A stretch of DNA of 64,000 nucleotides from assembly GCA_900540335.1 (NCBI GenBank), contig UQFC01000001.1, positions 34,059 through 98,058 of the forward strand. Direction: 5' to 3'. This document shows positions 29,215-39,061 of this stretch, piece after piece. Under the pieces are notes generated by a model. That model was not told the DNA's origin. It did no database searches and saw nothing but the letters and a program-made list of their open reading frames with translations. Each line of letters starts with the position of its first letter. Within the stretch, counting starts at the first letter, position 1. This DNA is from an uncultured Clostridium sp. (GTDB taxonomy: Bacteria; Bacillota; Clostridia; Lachnospirales; Lachnospiraceae). Both the position numbers and the translations under genes were made by a program.

Positions 29215-32200
29215 TTATCTTGCCGGCCGGTTCTTTTCCGCCCGCTCTTCGTATTCCAGTTCCTCCTGATACCGGCTCCAGTATCTTCCGCCTGCAGCTA
29301 TCAGGCAAAGCACAACCAGGCTTCCAAGAGAAATCATCCATCCGGGCTTCAGTCCTTTTGGATTGTATTGCATGGAAATCATATGACTTCCCGGCGTCAG
29401 CCTCACACCGATAAATGCATCCAGCATCTTTTCCGGCGGCTGCTCCACACCGTCCACAGTGATTCTCCATCCCTCATCATAGGGAATGGTTGTCATCATC
29501 AGACCGCTTTCCCCACAGGAAATACTTCCCTCCAGAGAGGTGTCTGTCCAGCTGCTCAAAACCCATGAATGGGCAGACAGCTTCTCATACACAGCCTTCA
29601 GGCCGTTTTCTGAAAACCGGTATACATCCGCCCAGAAATCGCTGCCCTCTTCTGCCTCCAGAACCACTTCCTCTCCGGCTTCACAGTATCCCAGCTCCAC
29701 CAGATAGCCTCTGTCCGTATTATCAAAGGTTTCGGTTCCCTTCCAGGTCGTGGCTTTTACTTTTTTAACCGACTTTCCTCCGGTATAGGCGTAATACTCT
29801 CCTCCGGTCTCCGGAGTAAAGGTCACCTTTTTCCCGTCAGAAACCGTATCCAGCACCATAACCAGCACCGGCTCTGTATTCAGAGCAGAGGTCAGATTAT
29901 TCTGGACATCTGCCGGCTTTCCTGCATCCAGATTCCACTGTTCTTCAAAATCAGACTCCACCCAGAATCCCAGAGGAAGCGTATAGGTGTTTTCACAAAG
30001 CCATACCCCGTCATCCTCAGCCTCCACCGTTCTCAGTTCCGACGGATCCGGCTGTTCCGAATACAGACCGTATTTCACAGAAAACAGCGAATCTACCAGA
30101 GGAGTTCCCCCGGTAATGCTGTATGCGTTTGTAGAGCTTTCACATCCCAGCTTCTTAAACAGTCTGGATAAATCTGCATTTGCTGTTGAAGAAAACAGAG
30201 ACACTGACGGGAAATGCATCCAGGCTCCGTCATTTTTCGTTTTTCTGTTTACCTTTTCCATACGGAAAAAGGTTTTGTTGGGCTGTACCGAATCCACCAG
30301 CCGCTCTACAGCCTGGTTATCTGCCGTGTAAGCCGTTCTGCTGGTAGTGGTCACGCTGGTCACAGTCATATTTACTGCCGCCTCAATCGAAACCACAATC
30401 AGCGCCAGAAGCGTTGCCAGGGTCTGATACCTGATTCCCTTCTTATATAAATAAATCACGCCCAGATAGAGCGCCAGGAAAAGAATCGCCACATAGAATA
30501 CAATAAAGTGGAAATGCTCTTCTGTTGTCAGCTTCTGTGCCAGAAGCGCAAAGACCACAGCTCCTGCAAATGCCCCGGTAATCTGTTTCCAGGGAATCTG
30601 CTCCAGATGCGTATAAGCCCGATAACAGGCTGACAGCACCAGGAAAATATAAATATAAGACTGACGGCAGGGCAGACTGTTGGGATAATGAAAGCCATGC
30701 CAGATAAAATTCAGAACATTGATGGAAAAGCTGGCCAGGAAAAACAGCAGCAGCGTACAGGTCACAACCTTTTCCTTTGCCCGGATCTTACTGCAGGCCA
30801 GATACAGTACAAAAAACATCAGAACTGCAACACCGCAGTAGAGATTCGGCCAATGATCCAGTCCAATCTCCGTTTCCACATTTCCAATATGACGGGCAAG
30901 CATATCAAAAATGGGAAAATACTCGCTGACGGTTTTCGGGAAGCTTACATCTCCTGATGCCGTTGACTGCAGCACATAGATTTCCGGCAGAAGCACTGCC
31001 GCCGCCAGACCTCCGGCCAGAAGAGAATACACGGCAAACCGGAAGGTTCTTCCTATGAACTTCTCCCAGTTCATATCCTCGTCCAGAACCAGAAGAGCTC
31101 CGAAATACAGAACCATGAAAATACAGGTCATGATGGAAATATAGTAGTTGGACAAAATAGAAAGTCCCAGAGCCATGCAGTACATCAGGCCCTTTCCCTC
31201 CCGAACCAGCCGTTCCAGGCCAAGAACAATCAGGGGGAATAAAATAATGCAGTCCAGCCACATAATATTCCAGCTGTAGGCTGCCATATACCCGGACAGC
31301 GCATAAAAAATTCCGAAAAAGGCAATCCCAAAATCACGGGTATGGCAATGCTTTCTTAAATACCAGGCCATAGCCAGACCGGAAAGCCCTGTCTTTATGA
31401 CAATCGAATACGTCATAAATTCAATTACAAGACTTTTCGGACATAAAACCAGCAGCCAGTTTAAGGGGCTTGCCAGATAATAGGCATACAGGGCTGAAAA
31501 ATTCACTCCCATTCCCACATCCCAGCTGTAAAGCAGGCTTCCTCCATGTGTCAGCTTATACTGAAACTCAGAGAAAAACGGGGCATACTGGTGATACATA
31601 TCGGTCCTGAGAAACGATTCTTCTCCAAAGGGAAAAATTCCTCTCTGAATAAAAATAATCAGCAGAACCATAACCGGAACAAAAAACGCAGCCAAAAGTC
31701 CGTCTCCCGGACGTATCATCCCGCGTCCGGCCGTCCGGACTCCTGTCTTTTTTCGGGCAGGCGCATTTTTTTTCACCGGCTTCGGGGAAATCAGCTCCGG
31801 CCCCTTCTCCGGAATATTTCCACAGGAAGTTGTTTCATCAGGAATATTTCCACAGAAACTGCCGCCTGTTCCCGGCTCCTCTGTCTGAATCGTCCACTCC
31901 AGAGTTTCTTCGCTGCGGATACTTTCTGATTCCTGTTCCTGCAATCCGCTTCTGTCGGTTTCCTCAAATTCCTCCAGAAAATCACTTCCGCTTTCTTCTG
32001 GAAATCCATCCAAAAGCATCCCGTCTGCCTCATCCGGATAATTTCCGGATAACACCCGCTCCAGATCCTCGTCAAAATACTCATCCGGTATATCTTCATC
32101 TAAATAGGAATCTCCGGAAGCTGCCGTTTTCCAGGCCACATGGCGTTCTCTTTCCGAATTCCGGACTCCGCCGTTTTCATCTTTCCTTCGGCCCCCGGTT

Positions 32201-32337
32201 CCCCGCTTCTCCACCCGGGCCACTGCCGACTCCATCTCAGCCAGCAGCTCCTCCATCGGGCTCTTCTGTTTTTTCTCATTTGCCATAAGTAAATCCTCTA
32301 ATTCTTTCGTAGTTCGGGCGATTTCCCCGTCTTTCAT
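29215..32337 (-). CDS. YfhO-family polytopic membrane protein with long acidic N-terminal tail
   Basis: About 1040 residues. The first roughly 215 are hydrophilic, rich in Glu/Asp/Ser and contain a small duplication ([20 protein letters not shown]). Then come a dozen or more membrane helices and an extracellular C-terminal domain, the layout of YfhO/GT-C fold proteins. In Bacillus, YfhO with the glycosyltransferase CsbB and a GtrA flippase adds sugars to teichoic acids. Here gtrA lies directly upstream (13 bases). The start at 32337 has AAGGAGA at good spacing; the frame extends to 32490 inside gtrA, and 32286 is also possible. Confidence 0.85.
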   Translation of the reverse strand: MKDGEIARTTKELEDLLMANEKKQKSPMEELLAEMESAVARVEKRGTGGRRKDENGGVRNSERERHVAWKTAASGDSYLDEDIPDEYFDEDLERVLSGNYPDEADGMLLDGFPEESGSDFLEEFEETDRSGLQEQESESIRSEETLEWTIQTEEPGTGGSFCGNIPDETTSCGNIPEKGPELISPKPVKKNAPARKKTGVRTAGRGMIRPGDGLLAAFFVPVMVLLIIFIQRGIFPFGEESFLRTDMYHQYAPFFSEFQYKLTHGGSLLYSWDVGMGVNFSALYAYYLASPLNWLLVLCPKSLVIEFMTYSIVIKTGLSGLAMAWYLRKHCHTRDFGIAFFGIFYALSGYMAAYSWNIMWLDCIILFPLIVLGLERLVREGKGLMYCMALGLSILSNYYISIMTCIFMVLYFGALLVLDEDMNWEKFIGRTFRFAVYSLLAGGLAAAVLLPEIYVLQSTASGDVSFPKTVSEYFPIFDMLARHIGNVETEIGLDHWPNLYCGVAVLMFFVLYLACSKIRAKEKVVTCTLLLFFLASFSINVLNFIWHGFHYPNSLPCRQSYIYIFLVLSACYRAYTHLEQIPWKQITGAFAGAVVFALLAQKLTTEEHFHFIVFYVAILFLALYLGVIYLYKKGIRYQTLATLLALIVVSIEAAVNMTVTSVTTTSRTAYTADNQAVERLVDSVQPNKTFFRMEKVNRKTKNDGAWMHFPSVSLFSSTANADLSRLFKKLGCESSTNAYSITGGTPLVDSLFSVKYGLYSEQPDPSELRTVEAEDDGVWLCENTYTLPLGFWVESDFEEQWNLDAGKPADVQNNLTSALNTEPVLVMVLDTVSDGKKVTFTPETGGEYYAYTGGKSVKKVKATTWKGTETFDNTDRGYLVELGYCEAGEEVVLEAEEGSDFWADVYRFSENGLKAVYEKLSAHSWVLSSWTDTSLEGSISCGESGLMMTTIPYDEGWRITVDGVEQPPEKMLDAFIGVRLTPGSHMISMQYNPKGLKPGWMISLGSLVVLCLIAAGGRYWSRYQEELEYEERAEKNRPAR

Positions 32338-32350
32338 AACCGGTTTCTCC

Positions 32351-32785
32351 TTACTTACGATTTTCCCGCTTCTTTTCTGATTTAAAAATGAACAGCTTGC
32401 TGAACAGATAGTTAAGCACCAGTGAAATGGCTGAAACCACAATCTTGCAGATAAAATCCTGGCGGATTCCCAGTCCGTCCACCAAAACAATCATGGCGAT
32501 CATGGTAAAGACTCCGGTTGCTGCCCGGCAGATTACAAAAGGAACAAACTCGCTCCACACCTTCTTCGGATGAAGATCCAGGCTTCCAAAAACAAACAGC
32601 TTATTTGTTATAAAAGCAAACAAAACTGCCGCGGCCCAGGACAGGGCTGTTGCAATCCGGTAATCCATGCCGCCCTGGCGCATATACCAGTAGCTGAGCC
32701 AGTCTACAAGCGTGGTCAGAACTCCAAAAAACAGATAGGAAACGGTTTCTCTGTTTACAAATTTTCTCCAAATTTTCTCTATCAT
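32351..32785 (-). CDS. GtrA-family membrane protein (polyprenyl-phosphate sugar flippase)
   Basis: A 144-residue protein with four membrane helices and the GtrA pattern (ETVSYLFFGVLTTLVDWLSY near the start; PFVICRAATGVFTM later). GtrA proteins move undecaprenyl-phosphate-linked sugars across the membrane. It is the first gene of gtrA-yfhO-argH. A TATAAT at 32815-32820 on the minus strand with a weak -35 and GGGAGA before the ATG mark its start. Confidence 0.88.
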   Translation of the reverse strand: MIEKIWRKFVNRETVSYLFFGVLTTLVDWLSYWYMRQGGMDYRIATALSWAAAVLFAFITNKLFVFGSLDLHPKKVWSEFVPFVICRAATGVFTMIAMIVLVDGLGIRQDFICKIVVSAISLVLNYLFSKLFIFKSEKKRENRK

Positions 32786-32854
32786 ACCTTTTCTCCCTGC
32801 ATGTAGTCTATTGTATTATAGGGCAGGAAAAGCAAAAAGTAAAGGGAATGTACC

Positions 32855-32883
32855 TTGTAACTCCCTTTCTGATGTGGTAAAAT
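32855..32883 (+). promoter_or_regulatory. Promoter of the EIIA-Glc gene
   Basis: TTGTAA (32855-32860) and TAAAAT (32878-32883) with a 17-base spacer, 41 bases before the start codon. It is divergent from the gtrA promoter. Confidence 0.65.
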
Positions 32884-32924
32884 ATTTGTAGTAATTTTCG
32901 AAAATAAATACAAGGAGAAGTGCC

Positions 32925-33407
32925 ATGTTTGGATTTTTTAAAAAGAAAAGCGAACCAAAAGAATTAAAGGCCATGGTGAATGGCGAAGTGATTTCTGTTA
33001 CTGAAGTAAAGGACGATGTTTTCTCCTCCTGTATGTTAGGCAAAGGCATTGCCATCCATCCCGCAGACGGCGTTGTAGTTGCACCTGTTGACGGAGAGAT
33101 TTCCGTTACCATGGAGGGAACCAACCATGCGGTAGGCATCCGCATTGCCGAGGGCTTTGACCTGCTGATTCACATTGGTCTTGATACGGTATCCTTAAAC
33201 GGCGAAGGCTTCACCTCCCATATTTCCATGGGACAGAAGGTAAAAGCCGGTGACAAGCTGATCACCTTTGACAAGGCTCTGGTGGAATCCAAAGGTCTGT
33301 GTGCCGATGTTATCCTGATTGCACTGGACAATCCGGCTCTCCCGGCTCTGGACTTTAAAACCGGCATGACTGCTTCTGCCGGTGAAACTGTAGTAGCAAC
33401 CTGGTAA
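32925..33407 (+). CDS. crr: PTS glucose-type IIA component (EIIA-Glc)
   Basis: A free-standing 160-residue EIIA-Glc domain. The phosphorylated residue is His83 (LLIHIGLDTV), with the partner His68 in GTNHAVG. It takes phosphate from HPr and gives it to a IIB domain. It is a monocistronic gene with its own promoter and terminator. The EIICB encoded at 50184-51887 has no IIA part and is a natural partner. Confidence 0.93.
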   Translation: MFGFFKKKSEPKELKAMVNGEVISVTEVKDDVFSSCMLGKGIAIHPADGVVVAPVDGEISVTMEGTNHAVGIRIAEGFDLLIHIGLDTVSLNGEGFTSHISMGQKVKAGDKLITFDKALVESKGLCADVILIALDNPALPALDFKTGMTASAGETVVATW

Positions 33408-33416
33408 AGTTCGAAA

Positions 33417-33445
33417 AGAGGATGCCGTATGCGCATCCTCTTTTT
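33417..33445. terminator. Bidirectional terminator between EIIA and TRAP genes
   Basis: AGAGGATGC (33417-33425) pairs with GCATCCTCT (33433-33441). T-runs follow on both strands, serving the two convergent genes. Confidence 0.85.
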
Positions 33446-33461
33446 CTCTATTCGTCTTAAT

Positions 33462-34769
33462 TTATACATATCCCAGAAGTCCCGGAAGCCACATGGACAG
33501 GGCCGGAATATAAGATACCATCAAAAGAACAATAAAAATCGCTGCAAAATATGCCAGCAGAGGCCGGATTACCTCCTCGATCTTCGTCTTTCCCACCTTT
33601 ACGCCGACAAACAGGGTCGTTCCCACAGGCGGAGTGATGGTTCCGATACACAGGTTAAAGATAATCATGATACCAAAGTGAATGGTATTCATTCCCAGCG
33701 CCTGACAAATCGGAAGGAAAATCGGTGTAAAAATCAGACAGGCCGGAGTCATGTCCATAAAGGTTCCCACAATCAGCAGAAGAATGTTAATAATGAAGAG
33801 AATCACATATCGATTGTCGCTGATTCCCAGCATAGCCTCAGACACCGCAGTCGGAATACCTGTAAATGCCATTACCCAGCTCATAATACTGGAAACGCCA
33901 ATCAGGAAAATAATAATACCTGTCATCTCTGCACTGTCCAGAAAGATTTTCGGCAGCTCAGACGGCTTGATAGATTTGTAAAAGAACACTGACAGCACCA
34001 TGCTGTACACAACTGCTACAACGCTTCCCTCTGTTGCTGTAAAAATACCGGAAATAATACCGCCGATTACTACAACAATCATAAACAGACAGGGAATTGC
34101 CTGGAGAAACACCTTCATTTTCTCGCTTAAAGTAAACTTCTTCGTACTGCGGTATCCTTTCTTTTTTGCAAAGATATAGATAACCACCATGCAGGCAAGA
34201 CCCCAGAGAATACCGGGAATGTAACCTGCCATGAAAAGAGCTGCCACAGAGGTTCCGCCGCTGACCAGAGAATAGGTAATCATAACATTACTGGGCGGAA
34301 TCAGAAGTCCCGTGGGCGCTGTTGCAATATTGGCTGCTGCAGAGAAGGCTCTGTCATAGCCCTCCTCTTCCTCAATCGGTCCGATAATCGATCCCATAGC
34401 AGAGGCTGCTGCTGTACCGGAACCGGAGATTGCGCCGAAAAGCATATTGGCAACGGCATTGGTATGAGCCAGAGCGCCGGGAATGCTTCCCGTAAAGATT
34501 TTTGCAAAATTAATCAGGCGAATTGCAATTCCGCCCTTGTTCATCAGATTTCCTGCCAGAATAAAAAACGGAATGGCAAGAAGGCTGAATACGGAAATAC
34601 CGGAAAAAATTCTCTGAGCGCCCGTAAGCACAGAAGCTCCCATATCCAGAACCGGAAGAATCGCTCCGATTGACGACACTGCCAGAGCCACTGCAATCGG
34701 TACACCGGCCAGCAGCATTATTACAAGAAGCACTAAAATAATCAGCCCGCAGGCAACTGCGATTGTCAT
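33462..34769 (-). CDS. dctM: TRAP transporter large permease DctM
   Basis: A 435-residue, roughly 12-helix protein, the ion-coupled transport subunit of a tripartite ATP-independent periplasmic transporter. Family stretches include GDMTPACLIFTPIFLP-like sequence (here MDMTPACLIFTPIFLP) and GTITPPVGTTLFVG. TRAP systems import organic acids with Na+. Its start overlaps the dctQ stop by four bases. The terminator is shared with the EIIA gene. Confidence 0.94.
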   Translation of the reverse strand: MTIAVACGLIILVLLVIMLLAGVPIAVALAVSSIGAILPVLDMGASVLTGAQRIFSGISVFSLLAIPFFILAGNLMNKGGIAIRLINFAKIFTGSIPGALAHTNAVANMLFGAISGSGTAAASAMGSIIGPIEEEEGYDRAFSAAANIATAPTGLLIPPSNVMITYSLVSGGTSVAALFMAGYIPGILWGLACMVVIYIFAKKKGYRSTKKFTLSEKMKVFLQAIPCLFMIVVVIGGIISGIFTATEGSVVAVVYSMVLSVFFYKSIKPSELPKIFLDSAEMTGIIIFLIGVSSIMSWVMAFTGIPTAVSEAMLGISDNRYVILFIINILLLIVGTFMDMTPACLIFTPIFLPICQALGMNTIHFGIMIIFNLCIGTITPPVGTTLFVGVKVGKTKIEEVIRPLLAYFAAIFIVLLMVSYIPALSMWLPGLLGYV

Positions 34770-35269
34770 AATCTTACCTCCCCCTTCTCCTTAAATTCCA
34801 TGTGGGCCACATCAATGGCATTCATAATGCTGAAAATCATAATCAGCGCTCCTGTCACCGGCACAATCACATAGATATAGGCCATGGGCACCTGTAAAGA
34901 GGCGGTTTTCTGAATCATGGTCAATTTGGTAATTGCCATGCCGCCGTATACCATTACGACTGCTGCCAAAAGGAAAGAAAGAAGGTCAATTCCGATTTCC
35001 AGGTATTTTCTCGGCGCTCCTGTCAGCTGATCCGCCAGAAATCCCATTCTCATATGATCCCGTTTTCCAAAAACATAGGCTGATGCCAGCAGAGCCATCC
35101 AGGTAAAGGAATAGGTCAGAAGTTCCTCTGATACCGTACTCGGTTTATTAAAGAAATAGCGGGTTACAATCTGGTAGCTGCCAATCAGGGTCATAAACAC
35201 AAACAACGCAATAATCACGATTCCCAGACCCTTCATAATTCCTGCTTTTGCTTTATGCATCGCTTCCAT
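34766..35269 (-). CDS. dctQ: TRAP transporter small permease DctQ
   Basis: A 167-residue protein with four membrane helices, the small TRAP subunit that links the binding protein to DctM. The frame extends to 35434 inside dctP, but a ribosome site (GGGGGAGAA) precedes the ATG at 35269, one base after the dctP stop. This start gives the usual family length. Confidence 0.9.
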   Translation of the reverse strand: MEAMHKAKAGIMKGLGIVIIALFVFMTLIGSYQIVTRYFFNKPSTVSEELLTYSFTWMALLASAYVFGKRDHMRMGFLADQLTGAPRKYLEIGIDLLSFLLAAVVMVYGGMAITKLTMIQKTASLQVPMAYIYVIVPVTGALIMIFSIMNAIDVAHMEFKEKGEVRL

Positions 35270-35270
35270 C

Positions 35271-36293
35271 CTATTCTCCCCCCTTTGCTTTCTGATTGAA
35301 TTCCTGAATGTGATCATAAAAATCACGAATCTTTTCATTTTCCTGAAGCATGGTATCGTGAAGCGGAAGAACCTTCTGTTTAAATGCATCCACATCCACA
35401 TCAATAAACTCCACGCCCATGTCCTCTGCGGCAATCTGCTTCGCCTCTTCTATGCTCTTCTCCCATTCTTCCAGTTCTACCTCTGTAGAAAGAGCAGCCG
35501 CCTCCTTAAAGATCCGATAATCCTCGTCACTCAGGCTGTTTAAGAATTTCAGATTGGCTACCAGCATGTCCGGAACCATCTGATGCTTATTGTAGGAATA
35601 ATATTTGGCAACCTCGCCGTGCTTGTTATTGGTCAGAGCCAGCTCATTGTTCTCCGCTCCGTCAATGACGCCCTGCTGGATAGCCGTATATACTTCTCCG
35701 AAGCCCATGGGCGCAGCAGCCGCATCAAAGGCCTGTACCATGGCAACACTGGCCGGGCTCTGCTGTACACGGATTTTCTTGCCCTTCAGATCCTCAGGTG
35801 TCTGAATCGGACTCTTTCCGTAAAAATTACGGGTTCCTGCATTGTACCAGGTCACCACGCGGAAACCGGCCTCATCTGTGGACGCATAGATTTTTTCCAT
35901 GTAGTCGGTATCCTGCATTACTGCCTGATACACCTCTTCAGAATCAAACAGATACGGCATACTGAAAATCTCATACACATCAGCAAAAGTTTCCAGATTG
36001 GCTGTACCTGCCACTACAAAATCAATCGCTCCTGTCTGTGTCAGCTCAATGGCCTTCTGGGCAGAGCCCAGCAGCTCATTGGGGAAAATCTGAATCTCAT
36101 ACTTATCCCCAAGATTTTCTTCTACATACTCCTTAAAGGCCAGAAGCCCCAGATGCTCCGGGTGTGTCTCTGCCTGAGCATGAGAAATACGGACAATCCG
36201 CTTGCCGCCTGTCAGAGAACCGCAGCCTGTCAGAGCCACTGCTGCGGCCCCACCGAGAGCAAGCGCCGCCAGCTTTTTCATCATTTTCCTCAC
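35271..36293 (-). CDS. dctP: TRAP transporter substrate-binding lipoprotein DctP
   Basis: A 340-residue binding protein with a lipoprotein signal ending at LTGC (residue 24). The family region GKKIRVQQSPASVAMVQAFD contains the Arg that usually binds the substrate carboxylate, and VYTAIQQGVIDGAENNE is present. Ligands of this group are sugar acids or dicarboxylates; the exact one is not visible. It is the first gene of dctPQM and lies beside a two-component system that probably senses the same compound. Confidence 0.93.
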   Translation of the reverse strand: MRKMMKKLAALALGGAAAVALTGCGSLTGGKRIVRISHAQAETHPEHLGLLAFKEYVEENLGDKYEIQIFPNELLGSAQKAIELTQTGAIDFVVAGTANLETFADVYEIFSMPYLFDSEEVYQAVMQDTDYMEKIYASTDEAGFRVVTWYNAGTRNFYGKSPIQTPEDLKGKKIRVQQSPASVAMVQAFDAAAAPMGFGEVYTAIQQGVIDGAENNELALTNNKHGEVAKYYSYNKHQMVPDMLVANLKFLNSLSDEDYRIFKEAAALSTEVELEEWEKSIEEAKQIAAEDMGVEFIDVDVDAFKQKVLPLHDTMLQENEKIRDFYDHIQEFNQKAKGGE

Positions 36294-36424
36294 GTCACTA
36301 CTTCCTTTCTGTATTCCTGTAAATTGTTTATGAAATCAGTATAAAGAAAGGAACGCCGGATTGATACCGTAAATATTTGACATGCAGGAAGAAAATTTTG
36401 TCATATTCTCTGCGCCTTCCGGGT

Positions 36425-36552
36425 CGGAAAATCAAGGTTTCCTCCACTTACCGGGCCTGAATTTCAAGGCTTCCTCCACACACCGATCCTGAATTTCAAG
36501 GCTGTCTCCACACACTGTCCCTGTATTTCAAGGCTGTCTCCACACACTGTCC
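36425..36552. repeat. 32-bp tandem repeat at the 3' end of the response-regulator gene
   Basis: Four units begin at 36425, 36457, 36489 and 36521, with TTTCAAGGCTGTCTCCACAC as shared core. The last unit covers the final codons and stop of the response-regulator frame, so each further unit would recreate the same C-terminal residues and TGA in a shifted frame. Confidence 0.88.
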
Positions 36553-37373
36553 CTGTACTCGGAAGGATTCATTCCCGTAATCCGTTTAAATACCTTGGCA
36601 AAATAATTTGCATCATAATACCCTACCAGCATACTGACCTCCCTGACACTGACACTCTTTTCCTGAAGAAGTCTCCTTGCCTCCTGAATCCGGAAACCAG
36701 TCAGATAGGCTGTAAAATTCTGGTCAAAACACTGCTTAAACAGCTTGCAGAAATAGGCATCGGAGTAATTCATCATCCGGGCCGCATCCTGCATGGAAAT
36801 ATCTCTCATATAATTTTTCCGGATATACCGCCGGATCTTCTCCGCCGCCTGTCCCAGACGATCCGGCTCCTCCATATCCGCCTCATCCTTAAACTCCTCT
36901 CCCTCAATCGCCTCCTGCCGGGACTCCCCGGCGCTTGTGTCCGTCCTGTTCAGCTCCTCAAACTGCCTTCTTCTCCGGAGTCGCCGCATGGCCTCCTCCA
37001 TCACAGCAGTCAGCTCCTCCTCCTCGCATGGCTTCAGCAGATAATCCAGGGCATGAATGGCAATGGCCCGCTTGGCATAGGAAAATTCATCATAAGCAGT
37101 CAGGAAAATAATCTCTCAGCCCTCGTCCAGCCTTCGAATCTGCTCTGCCGCCTCCACACCGTTCATCTCCGGCATGGAGATGTCCATAATCACAATCTGG
37201 CAGCCCTCCTGAGAACAGAGCTTAATGGCTTCTGTCCCGTCCACGGCCTGCAAAATCACCAGACTTTCCCCGAACCGCTTCAAAAGCCTTCTGGCAAGCG
37301 CCATTCGCTCAATCTGCTCATCATCAGCCAGCAGCACCTTGTAACTCTCTTTTTTATCATTTTCCTGATTCAC
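36528..37373 (-). pseudogene. Response regulator (REC + AraC) interrupted by an in-frame TGA
   Basis: The frame from a GTG at 37373 (GGAGGA upstream, overlapping the kinase stop) encodes a normal CheY-like receiver with Asp17/Asp18 and phospho-acceptor Asp64 (IVIMDISMPEMNG). Codon 86 (37116-37118) is TGA. The same frame continues without shift: EIIFLTAYDEFSYAKRAI, LDYLLKP with the conserved Lys, then an AraC domain (SMQDAARMMNYSDAYFCKLF, VREVSMLVGYYDANYFAKVF). A single base change would restore a full 281-residue regulator. As it stands, the signal path of the TRAP two-component system should be cut, unless the codon is read through. Confidence 0.85.
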
Positions 37374-38809
37374 TGTTTTTCCTCCTTGTAATGCTCCGGC
37401 GTAAATGCCAGCTGCACAGCCGTTCCGCATCCCGGCCTGCTGTAAAGAAACATTTCTCCGTCCCGGTACATGGCATGAATTCGCCGGTAAATATTTCCGA
37501 CTCCGATTCCCGTTCCCTGCTCATCGCCCTCTTTCAGCGCCTTTTTGATTGCCTCAAGCTTCTCTGTATCCATCCCTTCTCCCGTATCTGCCACGGATAT
37601 CCACAACCGCCGCTTCTCCTTCCAGGCCCTTACCAGAATTTTTCCGCCCCGGCTTCTGGCAGAAAGACCGTGCTTAACCGCATTTTCCACCAAAGGCTGA
37701 AGCATAAACGAGGGAACCAGGATTTCCAGCGTTTCCGGAGAACAGTCTGTAAAATACTGAATCCTCTTCCCGAACCGCATCTGCTGCAGATACATATAGT
37801 CCTGCACAACGCGAAGCTCCCTTTCCAGCGGCATGACGGAAGCCGTTGATTTCAAATTATAGCGAAAGAGGCGGCTTAAAGCATGAATCATTTTTTCCGT
37901 TGCCGCCGCATCCTCAATCTGGGCAGTTCCCGCAATCATATTTAATGTATTAAACAGAAAATGCGGATTAATCTGACTTTTCAGCATCTGCAGGCGCACG
38001 GCCTCCAGCTGCCTTTCCTTTTCATGGTTCTCCTTCAACGCCTCTATGTAGCCGCTGGTGGCCGCCTTCATTTTATTAAAGGAGCGAATCAGAAGGCCGA
38101 TCTCATCCTCCCCCTCTGACTGAAGCTCCGGACCGGAAAAATCATTTCTTCCAATCCTCTCTGCCTCCCCCGCCAGCATCACCACCGGTTCCACAATCTT
38201 GCGGCGCACGGTTCTGTTTAACTGCCAGACCATCCAGAGGGCGCCCGCTCCCCAGAGAATACTGACTGCCGGAAGAATGGAAAACAAAAACCTGTTTCTC
38301 TCGTACTCTTCATTTCCGTCTGCCACAGTTATCTGCTCCAGCTGACCTGCCCGATCCTTCATATACATCTGAACCCGGTAGATTCGGTACAGCCGTTCCA
38401 CATACTCCGGTTCCTGCCGATCAGTATTTTCAAAAACTTTCAGTTCCTTTTCATACGTATCATACATATTCCGGATCGACCAGATTCGGGCATACCGCTT
38501 CTCCCCTGCCTCCCTGTAATCAAAGGGAAGGGCCTCCAGACTTTCCCGGGTAGCTTCCCTTGCCTCCAGAAAGCGCTTCCGATCCTCCGGCATTGAGCTG
38601 CTGACATAGTGCTCAAAGGCCACACTTTCTTCATCTATGGCAGACCAGAAGGCCAGACTGCCTGCGTTATTTTCCAGAATCGATCCAAAACCGCCCAGGC
38701 CGAACCAGGTTACCAGAAGATTGGCTCCCATGGAAACAAAAACAACTGCCCCGGCGCAGACAGCAATCCACTTTACCTTTTTTTCCAGTGAAAATCCTGT
38801 TTTCCCCAT
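37370..38809 (-). CDS. Sensor histidine kinase of the LytS/YesM type, TRAP-linked
   Basis: About 479 residues: a membrane helix near residues 12-34, an extracellular helical sensor of about 150 residues, a second helix, HAMP, the His-kinase box QINPHFLFNTLNMI and an HATPase domain (LVENAVKHGL, DTGEGM, GTGIGVGNIYRR). The ATPase looks complete. The ATG at 38809 with AGGAGG is chosen over the upstream extension to 38989. The gene overlaps the response regulator by four bases, so this is one two-component operon, probably for the dctPQM genes downstream. Confidence 0.9.
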   Translation of the reverse strand: MGKTGFSLEKKVKWIAVCAGAVVFVSMGANLLVTWFGLGGFGSILENNAGSLAFWSAIDEESVAFEHYVSSSMPEDRKRFLEAREATRESLEALPFDYREAGEKRYARIWSIRNMYDTYEKELKVFENTDRQEPEYVERLYRIYRVQMYMKDRAGQLEQITVADGNEEYERNRFLFSILPAVSILWGAGALWMVWQLNRTVRRKIVEPVVMLAGEAERIGRNDFSGPELQSEGEDEIGLLIRSFNKMKAATSGYIEALKENHEKERQLEAVRLQMLKSQINPHFLFNTLNMIAGTAQIEDAAATEKMIHALSRLFRYNLKSTASVMPLERELRVVQDYMYLQQMRFGKRIQYFTDCSPETLEILVPSFMLQPLVENAVKHGLSARSRGGKILVRAWKEKRRLWISVADTGEGMDTEKLEAIKKALKEGDEQGTGIGVGNIYRRIHAMYRDGEMFLYSRPGCGTAVQLAFTPEHYKEEKQ

Positions 38810-38923
38810 ATTCTTCCTCCTGTTGGCGTTCTGTTTCCTCTTGTTTTGCATAGTATAGCAGGTCGCAGTCCCCCTGAACAGTTTCCTTCCTTCTATATTA
38901 AGTATTCTTGACGGCTTCTTAAC

Positions 38924-38981
38924 ATAAAAATGCCTTTCCTGAAAGAAGAGATTCTTCATCCCTTCTTCCAGAAAAGGCATT
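38924..38981 (-). terminator. Terminator of the aminotransferase gene
   Basis: Arms of about 20 bases (38929-38948 and 38962-38981, one mismatch or bulge) are followed by five T on the minus strand. Confidence 0.8.
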
Positions 38982-39061
38982 CCTGTCATTTTCTTTATAT
39001 TTTATTTTGCGTATTCTTCCGATCCTGCTCCCTGCTTTTCCGGAGCTTTCCTTTTCTCTGT

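Noticed and set aside
29189..29470. N-terminal extension of argH
   Set aside because: It overlaps yfhO in another frame and lacks family similarity; the ATG at 29188 has a ribosome site and gives the standard length.
37116..37118. Selenocysteine codon in the response regulator
   Set aside because: No receiver domain is known to need selenocysteine at this surface loop and no clear stem-loop follows the TGA; a nonsense mutation is simpler.
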